Shown here: piece after piece, positions 32,663-39,684 of the stretch
Layout of the letters: the number at the start of each line of letters is the position of its first letter
Numbering within the stretch: the first letter of the stretch is position 1
NCBI GenBank assembly: GCA_016188495.1
Contig: JACPHU010000001.1
Coordinates: 1-42,807, forward strand
From: Candidatus Uhrbacteria bacterium
Lineage (GTDB): Bacteria > Patescibacteriota > Patescibacteriia > UBA9934 > GWF2-40-263
Direction: 5' to 3'
DNA: 42,807 nucleotides
Position numbers and translations under genes: made by a program
The notes under the pieces: generated by a model
Seen by the model: the letters and a program-made list of their open reading frames with translations, nothing else
Database searches by the model: none
What the model was told of the DNA's origin: nothing

Positions 32663-34075
32663 TTACTTGAGGGCGCCAAAGGTGGCGCTCAAGCCAGCTC
32701 GTACGCCACCAGTGAGGCCACTTCCTTGGATCGGAACGGAACCTTCGGAAGTCTCCCCCCGGGTTCCGTAGAGTGAATAACCGATGAATCCCTCCCCATA
32801 ACCAGACAGAACAAAGTGCCCCTTCTTCATCAGGTCATAGGACACACCGGATCCGAGGAGAACACTTCGATCGATCGCGGAAAGATCCACGACCGTTGCG
32901 TGGTCTTCCATGACACCGTACAGCGCCATCAGACTCACGTTGACGGGGAGAGCCATGGGCTTCTCGAACATGGCCTCGACACCGAACTGGTACGCACTGT
33001 CGCCCGCGCCTTCACCGTCATTTCCGAACCCGACATCCAGACGCAGAAGCACCTGGAAACCGGCGGCGTCGACTCCTGCCCGAAGGTTGAAACCACCGAG
33101 TGGGAGAACGGCCTCACGGACCATATTGCCCGTGGGGACATCGTTCTGATCCACCTCCTGCAGAGGCTTCCGGAACATGACCCCGAAAGTCGGTGCGACC
33201 GAAACGAGCGGACCGTAGGACTCGAACCCGTCCATACGGGTGCTGAGATTGGTGTCGGTCGTTACCAGGCCGGCAATCTGTGCATCGACACCTTGCGAAT
33301 AACTATCGAGGGCCTTCTTCAGAGCTTCACGTTCTTCGCTTTCCCTTTTGAGAGCCTTCTCGCGTTCTTCGCTTTCCCTTTTGAGAGCCTTCTCGCGAGC
33401 CTTCCTCTCCTTATTCACCAGCCCCTCTACCCGCACCATACTCACACCACCGCCCGTATTTTCACAAATACGGGGATTGTGTGCTGCATCGGTCTCGAGA
33501 ACCATCTCCTGCCCATCACGGGTACACCCACGGTTCAGGAGCCCTGTGACCCCATCCACGTAGACGTCCTCAAAAACGTACCCCTTGGCCGGAACGAACT
33601 TACCGAGCACAAGGTCGATCTCACAGGTCGCCGGTGCGGTCGCCTCGGTGCAGGTATCAAAGTCCTGCACAAACAGCTTGGCACCGGGATCCCTGCCGCC
33701 GTATTCGTTCCTGACGAACACCTTGTAAATCGAGGCGGTGACGCCGTCCGGAAAGTTCAGATCCTCCCCGTCGCAGTCCTGATCGATACCGTCAGCGACC
33801 TTCTCAGTCGCTCCCGGGTTGATGGCCTTGACGTCATCGCGGCAGTCCTGTTTGAAGGACATTGGGAAGACCGCATCGATTTCGACCGTGGTGCAGAACC
33901 CGTCTTTGTCCAGGTCAATCAGACCCGGCACCTTGGCACACGGAGTGCCTGGACGAATCCCCACCTCCTTCTTGTCACCATCAGGGGATGGAGTCGTGTC
34001 GGCGTCCTGCCCGAAGGCGAGACTGCTGGAGATCAGACTGAAAAACACGATGAGACCGCTGAACAAATTTCGCAT
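32663..34075 (-). CDS. Exported protein: MopE-like repeat, coiled coil and barrel-like C-terminus
   Basis: From ATG 34075 (AGGAG seven bases upstream) the product has 470 residues. A signal peptide spans about 1-22 (SSSLAFGQ). One MopE-type unit lies at about 50-105 (DKDGFCTTVEID, DCRDDVKAINPGATE, GIDQDCDGEDL). Residues about 215-265 form a charged coiled coil built on an 11-residue repeat (EKALKRESEER). The last 190 residues alternate polar and hydrophobic or glycine residues (VLPLGGFNLRAGVD, LSGYGEGFIGYSLYG, GGVRAGLSATFG), as in an outer-membrane-type beta barrel. A barrel is surprising if the host has one membrane. The gene may be imported. Confidence 0.75.
   Translation of the reverse strand: MRNLFSGLIVFFSLISSSLAFGQDADTTPSPDGDKKEVGIRPGTPCAKVPGLIDLDKDGFCTTVEIDAVFPMSFKQDCRDDVKAINPGATEKVADGIDQDCDGEDLNFPDGVTASIYKVFVRNEYGGRDPGAKLFVQDFDTCTEATAPATCEIDLVLGKFVPAKGYVFEDVYVDGVTGLLNRGCTRDGQEMVLETDAAHNPRICENTGGGVSMVRVEGLVNKERKAREKALKRESEEREKALKRESEEREALKKALDSYSQGVDAQIAGLVTTDTNLSTRMDGFESYGPLVSVAPTFGVMFRKPLQEVDQNDVPTGNMVREAVLPLGGFNLRAGVDAAGFQVLLRLDVGFGNDGEGAGDSAYQFGVEAMFEKPMALPVNVSLMALYGVMEDHATVVDLSAIDRSVLLGSGVSYDLMKKGHFVLSGYGEGFIGYSLYGTRGETSEGSVPIQGSGLTGGVRAGLSATFGALK
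33331..33396. repeat. 33-bp tandem repeat inside the coiled-coil coding region
   Basis: Bases 33331-33363 are repeated exactly at 33364-33396. The unit is a multiple of three and encodes an 11-residue coiled-coil step, so copy-number change keeps the frame. Confidence 0.9.
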
Positions 34076-34234
34076 GATCGAACTCCTTTGTTTCTTCGCG
34101 TCGGGATCAAGGAACCCTGACACAATGCCAGTGCCCCTTACCGTCTGACCCCGACAGGGGGTTTTGACGGTTTGACTTAGACTGATTGTTAAGTTACGAA
34201 TCAGCCACGGTCAGATCAGAAAAATTCATTTATG

Positions 34235-34282
34235 CCCTTCGACTTCGCGCCTTACATATGAGGCGCTTCGCTCAGGGAATAT
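34235..34282. repeat. Palindromic repeat, CCTGAGC/GTCGAAGG family, copy 4
   Basis: CCCTTCGACTTCGCGCC at the left and GGCGCTTCGCTCAGGGAATAT at the right, with GGCGC pairing inside. It lies in the long leader of the 34075 gene. Confidence 0.8.
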
Positions 34283-34312
34283 GAGATAAATCTCTCTGAT
34301 CCGACCATGTAC

Positions 34313-34379
34313 TGAAGTGGTTTGACATCCAGCACTACAACAAGGAGGAGGTGTTGCAGGTGAACATCAAACCGCTTCA
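34313..34379 (-). promoter_or_regulatory. Leader hairpin with CCTCCTCCT loop, upstream of the 34075 gene
   Basis: TGAAGYGGTTTGA arms (34379-34367 and 34325-34313) pair over 13 positions. Within them CAACA and TGTTG close a loop reading CCTCCTCCT on the minus strand, complementary to an AGGAGG ribosome-binding site. The gene's own site is AAAGGAG. Pairing between them could repress translation (inference). Confidence 0.6.
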
Positions 34380-34431
34380 AAACATAGTAAAACCTTTGTT
34401 TATACAGAACGAAAACTTTTGTTAACGGAGC

Positions 34432-34460
34432 AAAATATCACAAAGGGGAATTTTTGTCAA
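34432..34460 (-). promoter_or_regulatory. Consensus promoter of the 34075 gene
   Basis: TTGACA (34460-34455), 17-bp spacer, TATTTT (34437-34432), minus strand. It shares TTGACAAAAATTC with the promoter at 32481. The leader would be about 350 bases. Confidence 0.8.
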
Positions 34461-34490
34461 GGAATATTGGCAGATAGGTGTTATAAATCA

Positions 34491-34519
34491 TTGACGAAAA
34501 GGAGTCTCTTTGGTATCCT
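34491..34519 (+). promoter_or_regulatory. Promoter of a probable small RNA
   Basis: TTGACG (34491-34496), 17-bp spacer ending TTTGG, TATCCT (34514-34519), plus strand. It diverges from the promoter at 34432-34460, with 30 bases between the two -35 boxes. Confidence 0.7.
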
Positions 34520-34525
34520 TATGCT

Positions 34526-34664
34526 CGAATTAAGTAAACGAAAGAAGTTCTTTTGAGGGCTTAGACACAGCGGTGAACACGACTCCTCCTTGTGTTGACA
34601 AGCTAGTATCTAAGTTCTCAAAAGAATTTTTTTCATCAAAAAACGGGATAAAATCCCGTTTTTT
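34526..34664 (+). ncRNA. Probable small structured RNA with an anti-Shine-Dalgarno-like loop
   Basis: Bounded by a promoter and a terminator and lacking a convincing ORF. The body folds into one long hairpin: TTCTTTTGAG (about 34549-34558) with CTCAAAAGAA, GCTTAGA with TCTAAGT, and an apical AACAC/GTGTT stem holding the loop GACTCCTCCTT. The long rod with internal bulges recalls 6S RNA, but the sequence is not recognisable as 6S or SRP RNA. The CTCCTCCTT loop is shared with the leader hairpin at 34313-34379 of the divergent gene. The transcription start is predicted, not observed. Confidence 0.6.
34637..34664. terminator. Intrinsic terminator of the small RNA
   Basis: AAAAAACGGGAT...ATCCCGTTTTTT, with runs on both sides, so it can act on either strand. 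Confidence 0.85.
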
Positions 34665-34694
34665 AATTATTTACTGCCTGAGCGGCCGCAACTA

Positions 34695-34740
34695 CCCCTT
34701 CGACTCCGCTTCCGTGGGTCGCTTCGCTCAGGGAATATTA
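34695..34740. repeat. Palindromic repeat, CCTGAGC/GTCGAAGG family, copy 5
   Basis: CCCCTTCGACTCCGCTTC ... CGCTTCGCTCAGGGAATATT. It lies 10 bases from structured element C. Confidence 0.8.
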
Positions 34741-34749
34741 ACTTCTATT

Positions 34750-34878
34750 GAGACCTCTGCAAAAATCGATGAGATTGCGGTGCACGGGCTGCTGAGCCCC
34801 GAGAACCCTACTAAGAGTAGGGAGAACGGGGTCAGCGGGGCCCGTAAGCCGCAAGATCGCGAGTTTTTCAGAAGTCTC
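34750..34878 (+). repeat. Structured element copy C
   Basis: The outer 19-bp stem joins 34750-34768 and 34860-34878 (16 of 19 pairs). The invariant loop ATGAGA/GATCG follows, then UUGCG/CGCAA, a compensated swap relative to UUGCC/GGCAA in copy A. Next are ACGGGC/GCCCGU, GCUGA.CCCCG/CGGGGUCAGC, and apical CCCUAC-UAAGA-GUAGGG with AGAA on both sides. Its last base is the first plus-strand base of the stop codon of the convergent Wzz-like gene. Confidence 0.9.
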
Positions 34879-35528
34879 TATTCATTGAAATCCTCGTGAA
34901 CAAACTGGTGTCTGCGTCTAATACGTTCAGTTTGGAGGATGGTAAAGGCGATTCCTACAAACCCTCCTAGTACAAATCCAGAGGACATATTTACAATAAT
35001 GTCTGGTTTCACAGGCCATCGGGAATTCAAAGGCTCATCCACAAGACGGACGGACACGTTGGCTCCCGACGTATACTCGCCCACACGTTGGGTAAGAACA
35101 AAGGAAATCGCGCGCACGAGCTGTTCTGCCTGATTGATATCTGTGTGGTAAGCGGTGACCGAAAGCAGTCCTGAACCACGGGCCACGGTTGCCTTAACCG
35201 TTCTTCCCCAAACTTTTCTTTGTCTTGACGGGTCTTCAGGAAAAATAGACTGATCAATGCTAAACCCTGCATCTACTACCTGATCAAAAAACGTACTAGT
35301 GTAAATCAGTGTGGAAAGATTGTCCGCGATCCGTTCTTCTGAACGCGAAGCCGTGTACGCATCTACCCCAGAACCGACATCTTGCAAAATAAGCAATCGC
35401 GAGGTAGAGGAATATTTGAGTGGCTGGATAAAAGAAATAATCAGAGCCAGTACCAACCCTAACAGACCAAAAAGAAGAATCGTCTGCCAATGTCCAAACA
35501 CGTCACGAAGATAATTTGGTTGGGCCAT
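34878..35528 (-). CDS. Wzz/chain-length-determinant-like membrane protein
   Basis: 216 residues with TM helices near 17-36 and 178-197 and a mixed periplasm-side region between them (SRLLILQDVGSGVDAYTASRSEERIADNL). This two-helix hairpin with a central helical domain is the polysaccharide co-polymerase (Wzz/YveK) layout. PLNSRWPVKPDIIVN carries the Pro-rich segment before the second helix. No kinase domain is attached. It probably regulates glycan chain length or export with the O-antigen ligase-like protein. A TATACT box lies nine bases before the ATG. The stop codon overlaps element C by one base. Confidence 0.83.
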   Translation of the reverse strand: MAQPNYLRDVFGHWQTILLFGLLGLVLALIISFIQPLKYSSTSRLLILQDVGSGVDAYTASRSEERIADNLSTLIYTSTFFDQVVDAGFSIDQSIFPEDPSRQRKVWGRTVKATVARGSGLLSVTAYHTDINQAEQLVRAISFVLTQRVGEYTSGANVSVRLVDEPLNSRWPVKPDIIVNMSSGFVLGGFVGIAFTILQTERIRRRHQFVHEDFNE

Positions 35529-35537
35529 AATGTTTTT

Positions 35538-35543
35538 AGTATA
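35538..35543 (-). promoter_or_regulatory. -10 box before the Wzz-like gene
   Basis: Minus strand TATACT, nine bases, ATG 35528. It falls right at the 3' end of the upstream gene (stop at 35546). Confidence 0.45.
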
Positions 35544-35545
35544 AC

Positions 35546-36628
35546 TTAAAGTTTCAATTCCCCCAACGTAAGCGTCACTTCTTGCTGTACGCCTTCGCGA
35601 TCAATCGTCAGACGGATGTGATCCCCCGGCGCATAAGAAACAAGCAAATCATCTAAAGAAAACGCAGGGCCTATCGCAACGCCCTCGACAGATAAAATAA
35701 TATCCCCCTCAACCAATGGCAGAGGATTAAGAATATTTCCGCTTGGGAGCGTCTGTGTTCCATAAAGTAAAAATCCATGGCGTAAACCTCTGGAAAATGC
35801 GGGCGAAACACCAACCGTGCGAGCAAGATCAATCCCCTGTAATCCCAACGCAGGATACACAATAACCTCAGAAGGAAGCAGTACTTGACGGAATGCTCCA
35901 GAAAACTGTTCAAAAGGAATCACATCGGTCGAAGTTTCTGTCTGAGAAATAATTCCCACCAGATCGCCAAACAGATTGAAAACAGCTGAACCATGTTCAA
36001 GTTCGGACGCATTCACGAGATGAATACGTCGTAAAGGAATATCGGAAGATTCTACACTGCGCGTACCCCACGTAAGGGAAGAAACGCTGGTCATATTCAC
36101 TTTTCCCATTGTTGAGACAACAAATACCTGATCACCGACAGCAACATCGTATCCGGATCCGAAATTCACCACAGGCACATTGATTGTCTGACAATGAGCA
36201 AACACAAATCCGGTCAATGGTTCATCAATGCGCTTATCGATCTCGCACTGTTGGGCTTGCCATTGAACGCGATCCCCCAGGGCCGCCTGCGGAGTAAGGA
36301 CCCATCCGTCAGAAGTTAAGGCAATGACAGGAATGTGTGAAAGAGAAAAAGGAATGCCGGTTTCTATCACCTGGCTGTTTTCAAACAACGATCCCACAGC
36401 AGGGAGAGCACGTTCTCGAAGGAGAGAAAGCGCGTCTTCATAATTTTTCGGGATCGCTCGAGGAAGCTCCTGAGTCATGCGAAGAGGTTCCGTAAGCCGC
36501 GATAATCCGAACGCATATTCGGAAAGATAATCCGTTGTAAGAGCGGTTCCAATAATCCCCGCTCCAAGACCGACAGCAAGAGAAAGGAGGATGAATGAAA
36601 AAAAGTGTGGCCAAGAACCTATGTTCAT
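35546..36628 (-). CDS. Membrane-anchored degenerate HtrA-like protein with PDZ domain
   Basis: About 360 residues. A TM anchor lies at about 8-30. The middle resembles a trypsin-fold HtrA domain (ALTSDGWVLTPQAAL, VGDQVFVVSTMG, HGSAVFNLFGDLVGII). The expected catalytic His position reads A in TPQAAL, and the GNSGG nucleophile loop reads EHGSA with His at the Ser position, so it is probably not a protease. A PDZ domain follows (ARTVGVSPAFSRGLRHGFLL, LVEGDIILSVEGVAI, YAPGDHIRLTIDREG). It may act as a peptide-binding sensor or scaffold. ATG 36628 gives a four-base ATGA overlap with the upstream gene; ATG 36634 is possible. Confidence 0.8.
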   Translation of the reverse strand: MNIGSWPHFFSFILLSLAVGLGAGIIGTALTTDYLSEYAFGLSRLTEPLRMTQELPRAIPKNYEDALSLLRERALPAVGSLFENSQVIETGIPFSLSHIPVIALTSDGWVLTPQAALGDRVQWQAQQCEIDKRIDEPLTGFVFAHCQTINVPVVNFGSGYDVAVGDQVFVVSTMGKVNMTSVSSLTWGTRSVESSDIPLRRIHLVNASELEHGSAVFNLFGDLVGIISQTETSTDVIPFEQFSGAFRQVLLPSEVIVYPALGLQGIDLARTVGVSPAFSRGLRHGFLLYGTQTLPSGNILNPLPLVEGDIILSVEGVAIGPAFSLDDLLVSYAPGDHIRLTIDREGVQQEVTLTLGELKL

Positions 36629-37389
36629 ACCCATTGAGACGTGACCACGATGATCACGGTGAGAAAAAAGAATAAAACGAGATACCGCTTAAGAACTTCG
36701 CGCGAAAGCTTATGAAGAGCATGGGCGCGAGAGAGTCCCAAAAAGACGTACACGCCTAACGCAAGAAAAGTCGCATTGGAATAAAAGCCGGTTGGAAGAA
36801 AAGAGAGGCTTGCAAAAAGTTCCGTGGTCAGAAGAGCTCCTGCAAAGGCATACGGTCTTGCGCGTTCAGGATCAACCTTCCCTGCCCAAAGAGTTCCGTA
36901 CACAATAAAAAAAAGAATGAAAAAAAAGATCAGAGAAATGAACCACAAAGGTGTATGAAGAAAAAGAGAAAGACCAAATCCTAAGGTTGAAAGAAAGAAT
37001 ACGGACAAAATGTGCAACAGCTGAGAAAGATATTCTAAAGTGAACGGCTGATAATTCATCGGGAGATAGGTGAAGCTAAACACATGCTCGACAAATAAAA
37101 ACAGAAAAAAAATGACCAAGACAGCGAGAACCACTTTTGCCAACAGATGTTCCAAAAGAAAAAAGGGGCCGAAGCTTGAAATGAAAAAAAGCGTCGGCGT
37201 TCCCAACAGATGCCAAAATTGAAACGTCCGGACATGCCATCCAAGCAACCGTGCAAGAACGATAGCGATAAAAAAAGTAGATAAAAAAACGGCAACGTAA
37301 GGATGGTTCCAACCTAAAAAAAGAGCAAGAAATCCAAAAGCAGCAATGAATGTGGCGACAAAAGAGGAAAGGCGATAAAAAAGGATCAT
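36625..37389 (-). CDS. Polytopic membrane protein of unknown function
   Basis: 254 residues, roughly eight hydrophobic helices, few charged residues, one longer basic segment near the end (RAHALHKLSREVLKRY). No family was recognised. Its ATG overlaps the preceding stop (ATGA at 37389-37386), and its end overlaps the HtrA-like gene, so the three are translated as a coupled unit. A role with the anchored proteins on either side is likely, but the function cannot be inferred. Confidence 0.7.
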   Translation of the reverse strand: MILFYRLSSFVATFIAAFGFLALFLGWNHPYVAVFLSTFFIAIVLARLLGWHVRTFQFWHLLGTPTLFFISSFGPFFLLEHLLAKVVLAVLVIFFLFLFVEHVFSFTYLPMNYQPFTLEYLSQLLHILSVFFLSTLGFGLSLFLHTPLWFISLIFFFILFFIVYGTLWAGKVDPERARPYAFAGALLTTELFASLSFLPTGFYSNATFLALGVYVFLGLSRAHALHKLSREVLKRYLVLFFFLTVIIVVTSQWV

Positions 37390-38153
37390 AACGGTGGTCT
37401 TGGTACTTCAACAGAAACAGTGCCTTGAATCAACAGCTCTCCTGAAGAAATATCCAGAGACGAGATCTTCCCGTACCGGACAATAAGCTCATTCAATTGA
37501 GCGAGTCGCTGTTTTAACAGAGGTGTGAAAAAAGTCTTCACCAAAAATGAAGGAACTCTCAAGTTTCCAACAAATACATCTTTAGGAATAACAGCGATCG
37601 CACCGTCTTTGACCATCACGTCAAAAAAGAAAATAACGGCTGTCTGAAGATGACTGTCTTGAACAGGGATAAAAACCTCTACCCCTGAATCGGGTTCTAA
37701 GATCACCTGAAGAGCTGAAATCTCCAACCCTTCCAAAGAAGCTTCCTCTAATTTGCTTCTCACGCTCGCTGTCAGAGAGGCTTCGGAAAGACGTACTTCG
37801 AGCGTTTGATTTGGCGAAGGCAAGAACCGACCGCCTTCACGGAAACGCTGTACAAAAGATGTGGCAATCTGTTCTCGCAACACGGTCTCAACAGGAATGC
37901 CAGGGGCCACTTCCCGCAATGGAACAGGCTGCGAATACGCAAAGCGAGTAAACACAGGAACAGACACCAAACCTGTAGAGGCGATGAGCCAAGCCAGAGA
38001 ACTAAGACCGACCAAAAAAAGAACCAAAAAAATGATCAGACACGTAAGCCATCGTTTGCGTGGTTTGGTCTGTTGTTTCATTTCCTGAACGACATCCCCT
38101 TTTACGTCCTGGATCTGTTTTTCTAAGGAAGCTTGTTTTTCTATACGCGACAT
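37386..38153 (-). CDS. Membrane-anchored protein, single TM
   Basis: 255 residues. A cytoplasmic segment of about 34 residues (KQQTKPRKRW) precedes one TM helix at about 36-57 (LTCLIIFLVLFLVGLSSLAWLIA in pieces). The outside part of about 195 residues looks alpha/beta (LEVRLSEASLTASVRSKLEEASLEGLEIS in pieces, VEVFIPVQDSHLQTAVIFFF, GAIAVIPKDVFVGNLRVPSF), reminiscent of lipid- or ligand-binding LppA/YpmS-like modules, though no firm match can be made. It starts six bases after the preceding stop. Confidence 0.7.
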   Translation of the reverse strand: MSRIEKQASLEKQIQDVKGDVVQEMKQQTKPRKRWLTCLIIFLVLFLVGLSSLAWLIASTGLVSVPVFTRFAYSQPVPLREVAPGIPVETVLREQIATSFVQRFREGGRFLPSPNQTLEVRLSEASLTASVRSKLEEASLEGLEISALQVILEPDSGVEVFIPVQDSHLQTAVIFFFDVMVKDGAIAVIPKDVFVGNLRVPSFLVKTFFTPLLKQRLAQLNELIVRYGKISSLDISSGELLIQGTVSVEVPRPPL

Positions 38154-38159
38154 AGATTT

Positions 38160-38579
38160 TTAAAGAGATAACCAAGGATAAGTGACCTTCAACTGTTCAA
38201 TAGTTTTTAAAGAGGTTGTTAAGTCTTCTTGAGAACCACTTTGCAAAGCGGTTTGGATTTGATTCCAAGCAATAGCCAGTTGCAGATGGAGATCTTTATA
38301 CTCAACAGGCACGCGAAGTTCAAGCAAAGCCGCCAGAGCTGTTTGAGTTGCAAGACGTTTTTGCGCCGCGTCTTGAGAGACGGCAAATTGTTCTTCGAAC
38401 GTTTGAAGAGTCACAGAAACACCCTCGCGATAGGCCTGTTCATTTACCACCTTAGGTTCTTGTGACAATGATGTTTTAGCAGAAGGTTGGCGAAAAACAA
38501 AAAACATGAAGCCTGCCAAAAGGATGGTTAACAAGATAATGACGATCGGAAAAAAAGAATGTTTTTGATAATAACGCAT
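38160..38579 (-). CDS. Small single-TM protein
   Basis: 139 residues from ATG 38579. A TM helix at about 11-30 (FPIVIILLTILLAGFMFFVF) is followed by an outside helical region (VTLQTFEEQFAVSQDAAQKRLATQTALAALLEL in pieces) with heptad-like spacing. No family was recognised. The longer frame begins with TTG at 38588. It lies between the permease gene and the 37386-38153 gene in one operon. Confidence 0.65.
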   Translation of the reverse strand: MRYYQKHSFFPIVIILLTILLAGFMFFVFRQPSAKTSLSQEPKVVNEQAYREGVSVTLQTFEEQFAVSQDAAQKRLATQTALAALLELRVPVEYKDLHLQLAIAWNQIQTALQSGSQEDLTTSLKTIEQLKVTYPWLSL

Positions 38580-38606
38580 ACTCGACAAAAAATTATTTGA
38601 GATATC

Positions 38607-39632
38607 TCATTCAGTTACATCTCGAAAAAGATCTTCTAAAATTACCACCCCCATCATCGCCAAAGGAATGGAAAAAACAGCTCCGACAATTCCTCCTGCT
38701 TTAATTCCTACCAGTAAGGCCAAGATACTAATGATGGGATTCAACCCCGTGACCTTCTGCATCACTTTGGGAACCAGTAAATGATTTTCAAGCTGCTGAA
38801 CAATCAGATACAAAATAACCACAGCAAAACCGATTACGGGCGATTGAGCAAAACCAATGATAAGCGCCGGGATAAGAGAAATGATAGGACCCACATAAGG
38901 AACCACTTCAAGCACACCAGCCATCAAGGCGAGAAGCAAGGCGTAATTGACTCCCAAAAAAAGCAAGCCCAGATAAACCGAACCACCAACAATCAGTCCC
39001 AAAATCAACTGGCCTCGCAGCCATTCCCCCATTTTCTTTTGCAATTTTTTTATCAAATGAACAACGTATGGCTGATATTCAATAGGAGCCAGATTTCGAA
39101 AATATTTTCGCATCTTTTCTTCCTCAACCACCATGTAAAAGGTTAAAACCAATACGATAAACACGGCAACGACTCCTCCGACAACTCCTTTCACGGTGGA
39201 AAAAACAGAACCGAAAGTATCGTTAAAACTTGTTTGCAGTGCCGTTAAAGAGGTTGAGAGATTCGTACTCAATCCATAATCTTCTGAAAACTGACGTACT
39301 TGTCCCAACGACTGTGTTGCTTGAGTATAATAATCTGAAAAATGCGCAAACAACTGAGCTCCTTGCTGTCCGACCACCGGAACAAACAGCACGATAAAAA
39401 TAGAAGTAAAAGAAAGCAGGAGCGTATAAATGATCAAGACAGCAATCCCCCGCGGAATTCTTCGCAGAGCAAACCACGCAGCAAAAGGTTCGATGAGCGA
39501 AGCCAATAAAAGAGAGCCGACAAAAATAGCCACGATGTCGCGAATAAACCACAGAAACCACAAACCCAATCCAATCAAAACAGCTTTAATAAACGTGGTT
39601 GTTGAAATACTAATGGACTGTGGAGGCTGCAT
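38607..39632 (-). CDS. AI-2E transporter family (DUF20) permease
   Basis: 341 residues with about eight TM helices. The N-terminal pair (LGLWFLWFIRDIVAIFVGSLLLASLIEPF) is followed by a soluble segment (about 75-145). The family core is GLIVGGSVYLGLLFLGVNYALLLALMAGVLEVVPYVGPIIS, then NHLLVPKVMQKVTGLNPIISILALLVG. Members are transporters of various substrates, including a Na+/H+ exchanger. The autoinducer name should not be taken as function here. It is probably the first gene of a six-gene operon ending at 34878. TATAAT lies ten bases upstream of the ATG. Confidence 0.88.
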   Translation of the reverse strand: MQPPQSISISTTTFIKAVLIGLGLWFLWFIRDIVAIFVGSLLLASLIEPFAAWFALRRIPRGIAVLIIYTLLLSFTSIFIVLFVPVVGQQGAQLFAHFSDYYTQATQSLGQVRQFSEDYGLSTNLSTSLTALQTSFNDTFGSVFSTVKGVVGGVVAVFIVLVLTFYMVVEEEKMRKYFRNLAPIEYQPYVVHLIKKLQKKMGEWLRGQLILGLIVGGSVYLGLLFLGVNYALLLALMAGVLEVVPYVGPIISLIPALIIGFAQSPVIGFAVVILYLIVQQLENHLLVPKVMQKVTGLNPIISILALLVGIKAGGIVGAVFSIPLAMMGVVILEDLFRDVTE

Positions 39633-39642
39633 AGATAAAAAA

Positions 39643-39648
39643 ATTATA
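39643..39648 (-). promoter_or_regulatory. -10 box for the permease operon
   Basis: Minus strand TTTTTATGTTATAAT, ten bases, ATG 39632. It overlaps the T-run side of the preceding terminator. Confidence 0.55.
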
Positions 39649-39653
39649 ACATA

Positions 39654-39676
39654 AAAACGGACTCAGAGTCCGTTTT
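39654..39676 (-). terminator. Terminator of the aminotransferase gene
   Basis: AAAACGGACT-CAG-AGTCCGTTTT, a perfect ten-pair stem with T-run, nine bases after the stop at 39685. Confidence 0.85.
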
Positions 39677-39684
39677 GCGTGTTC

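Noticed and set aside
29587-34148. Long plus-strand ORFs (29587-30333, 31450-32529, 32816-34120) opposite the MopE-type genes
   Set aside because: They are antisense shadows caused by the GC-rich, repetitive codons of minus-strand genes that have signal peptides, recognisable repeats, promoters and ribosome-binding sites.
34526-34664. 6S RNA
   Set aside because: The overall rod fits, but the RNA is short and I could not find the expected central bubble with its flanking conserved bases; kept as an unassigned small RNA.
34573-34899. 108-codon plus-strand ORF
   Set aside because: It crosses the small RNA terminator, a palindromic repeat and structured element C; no ribosome-binding site and no plausible protein features.
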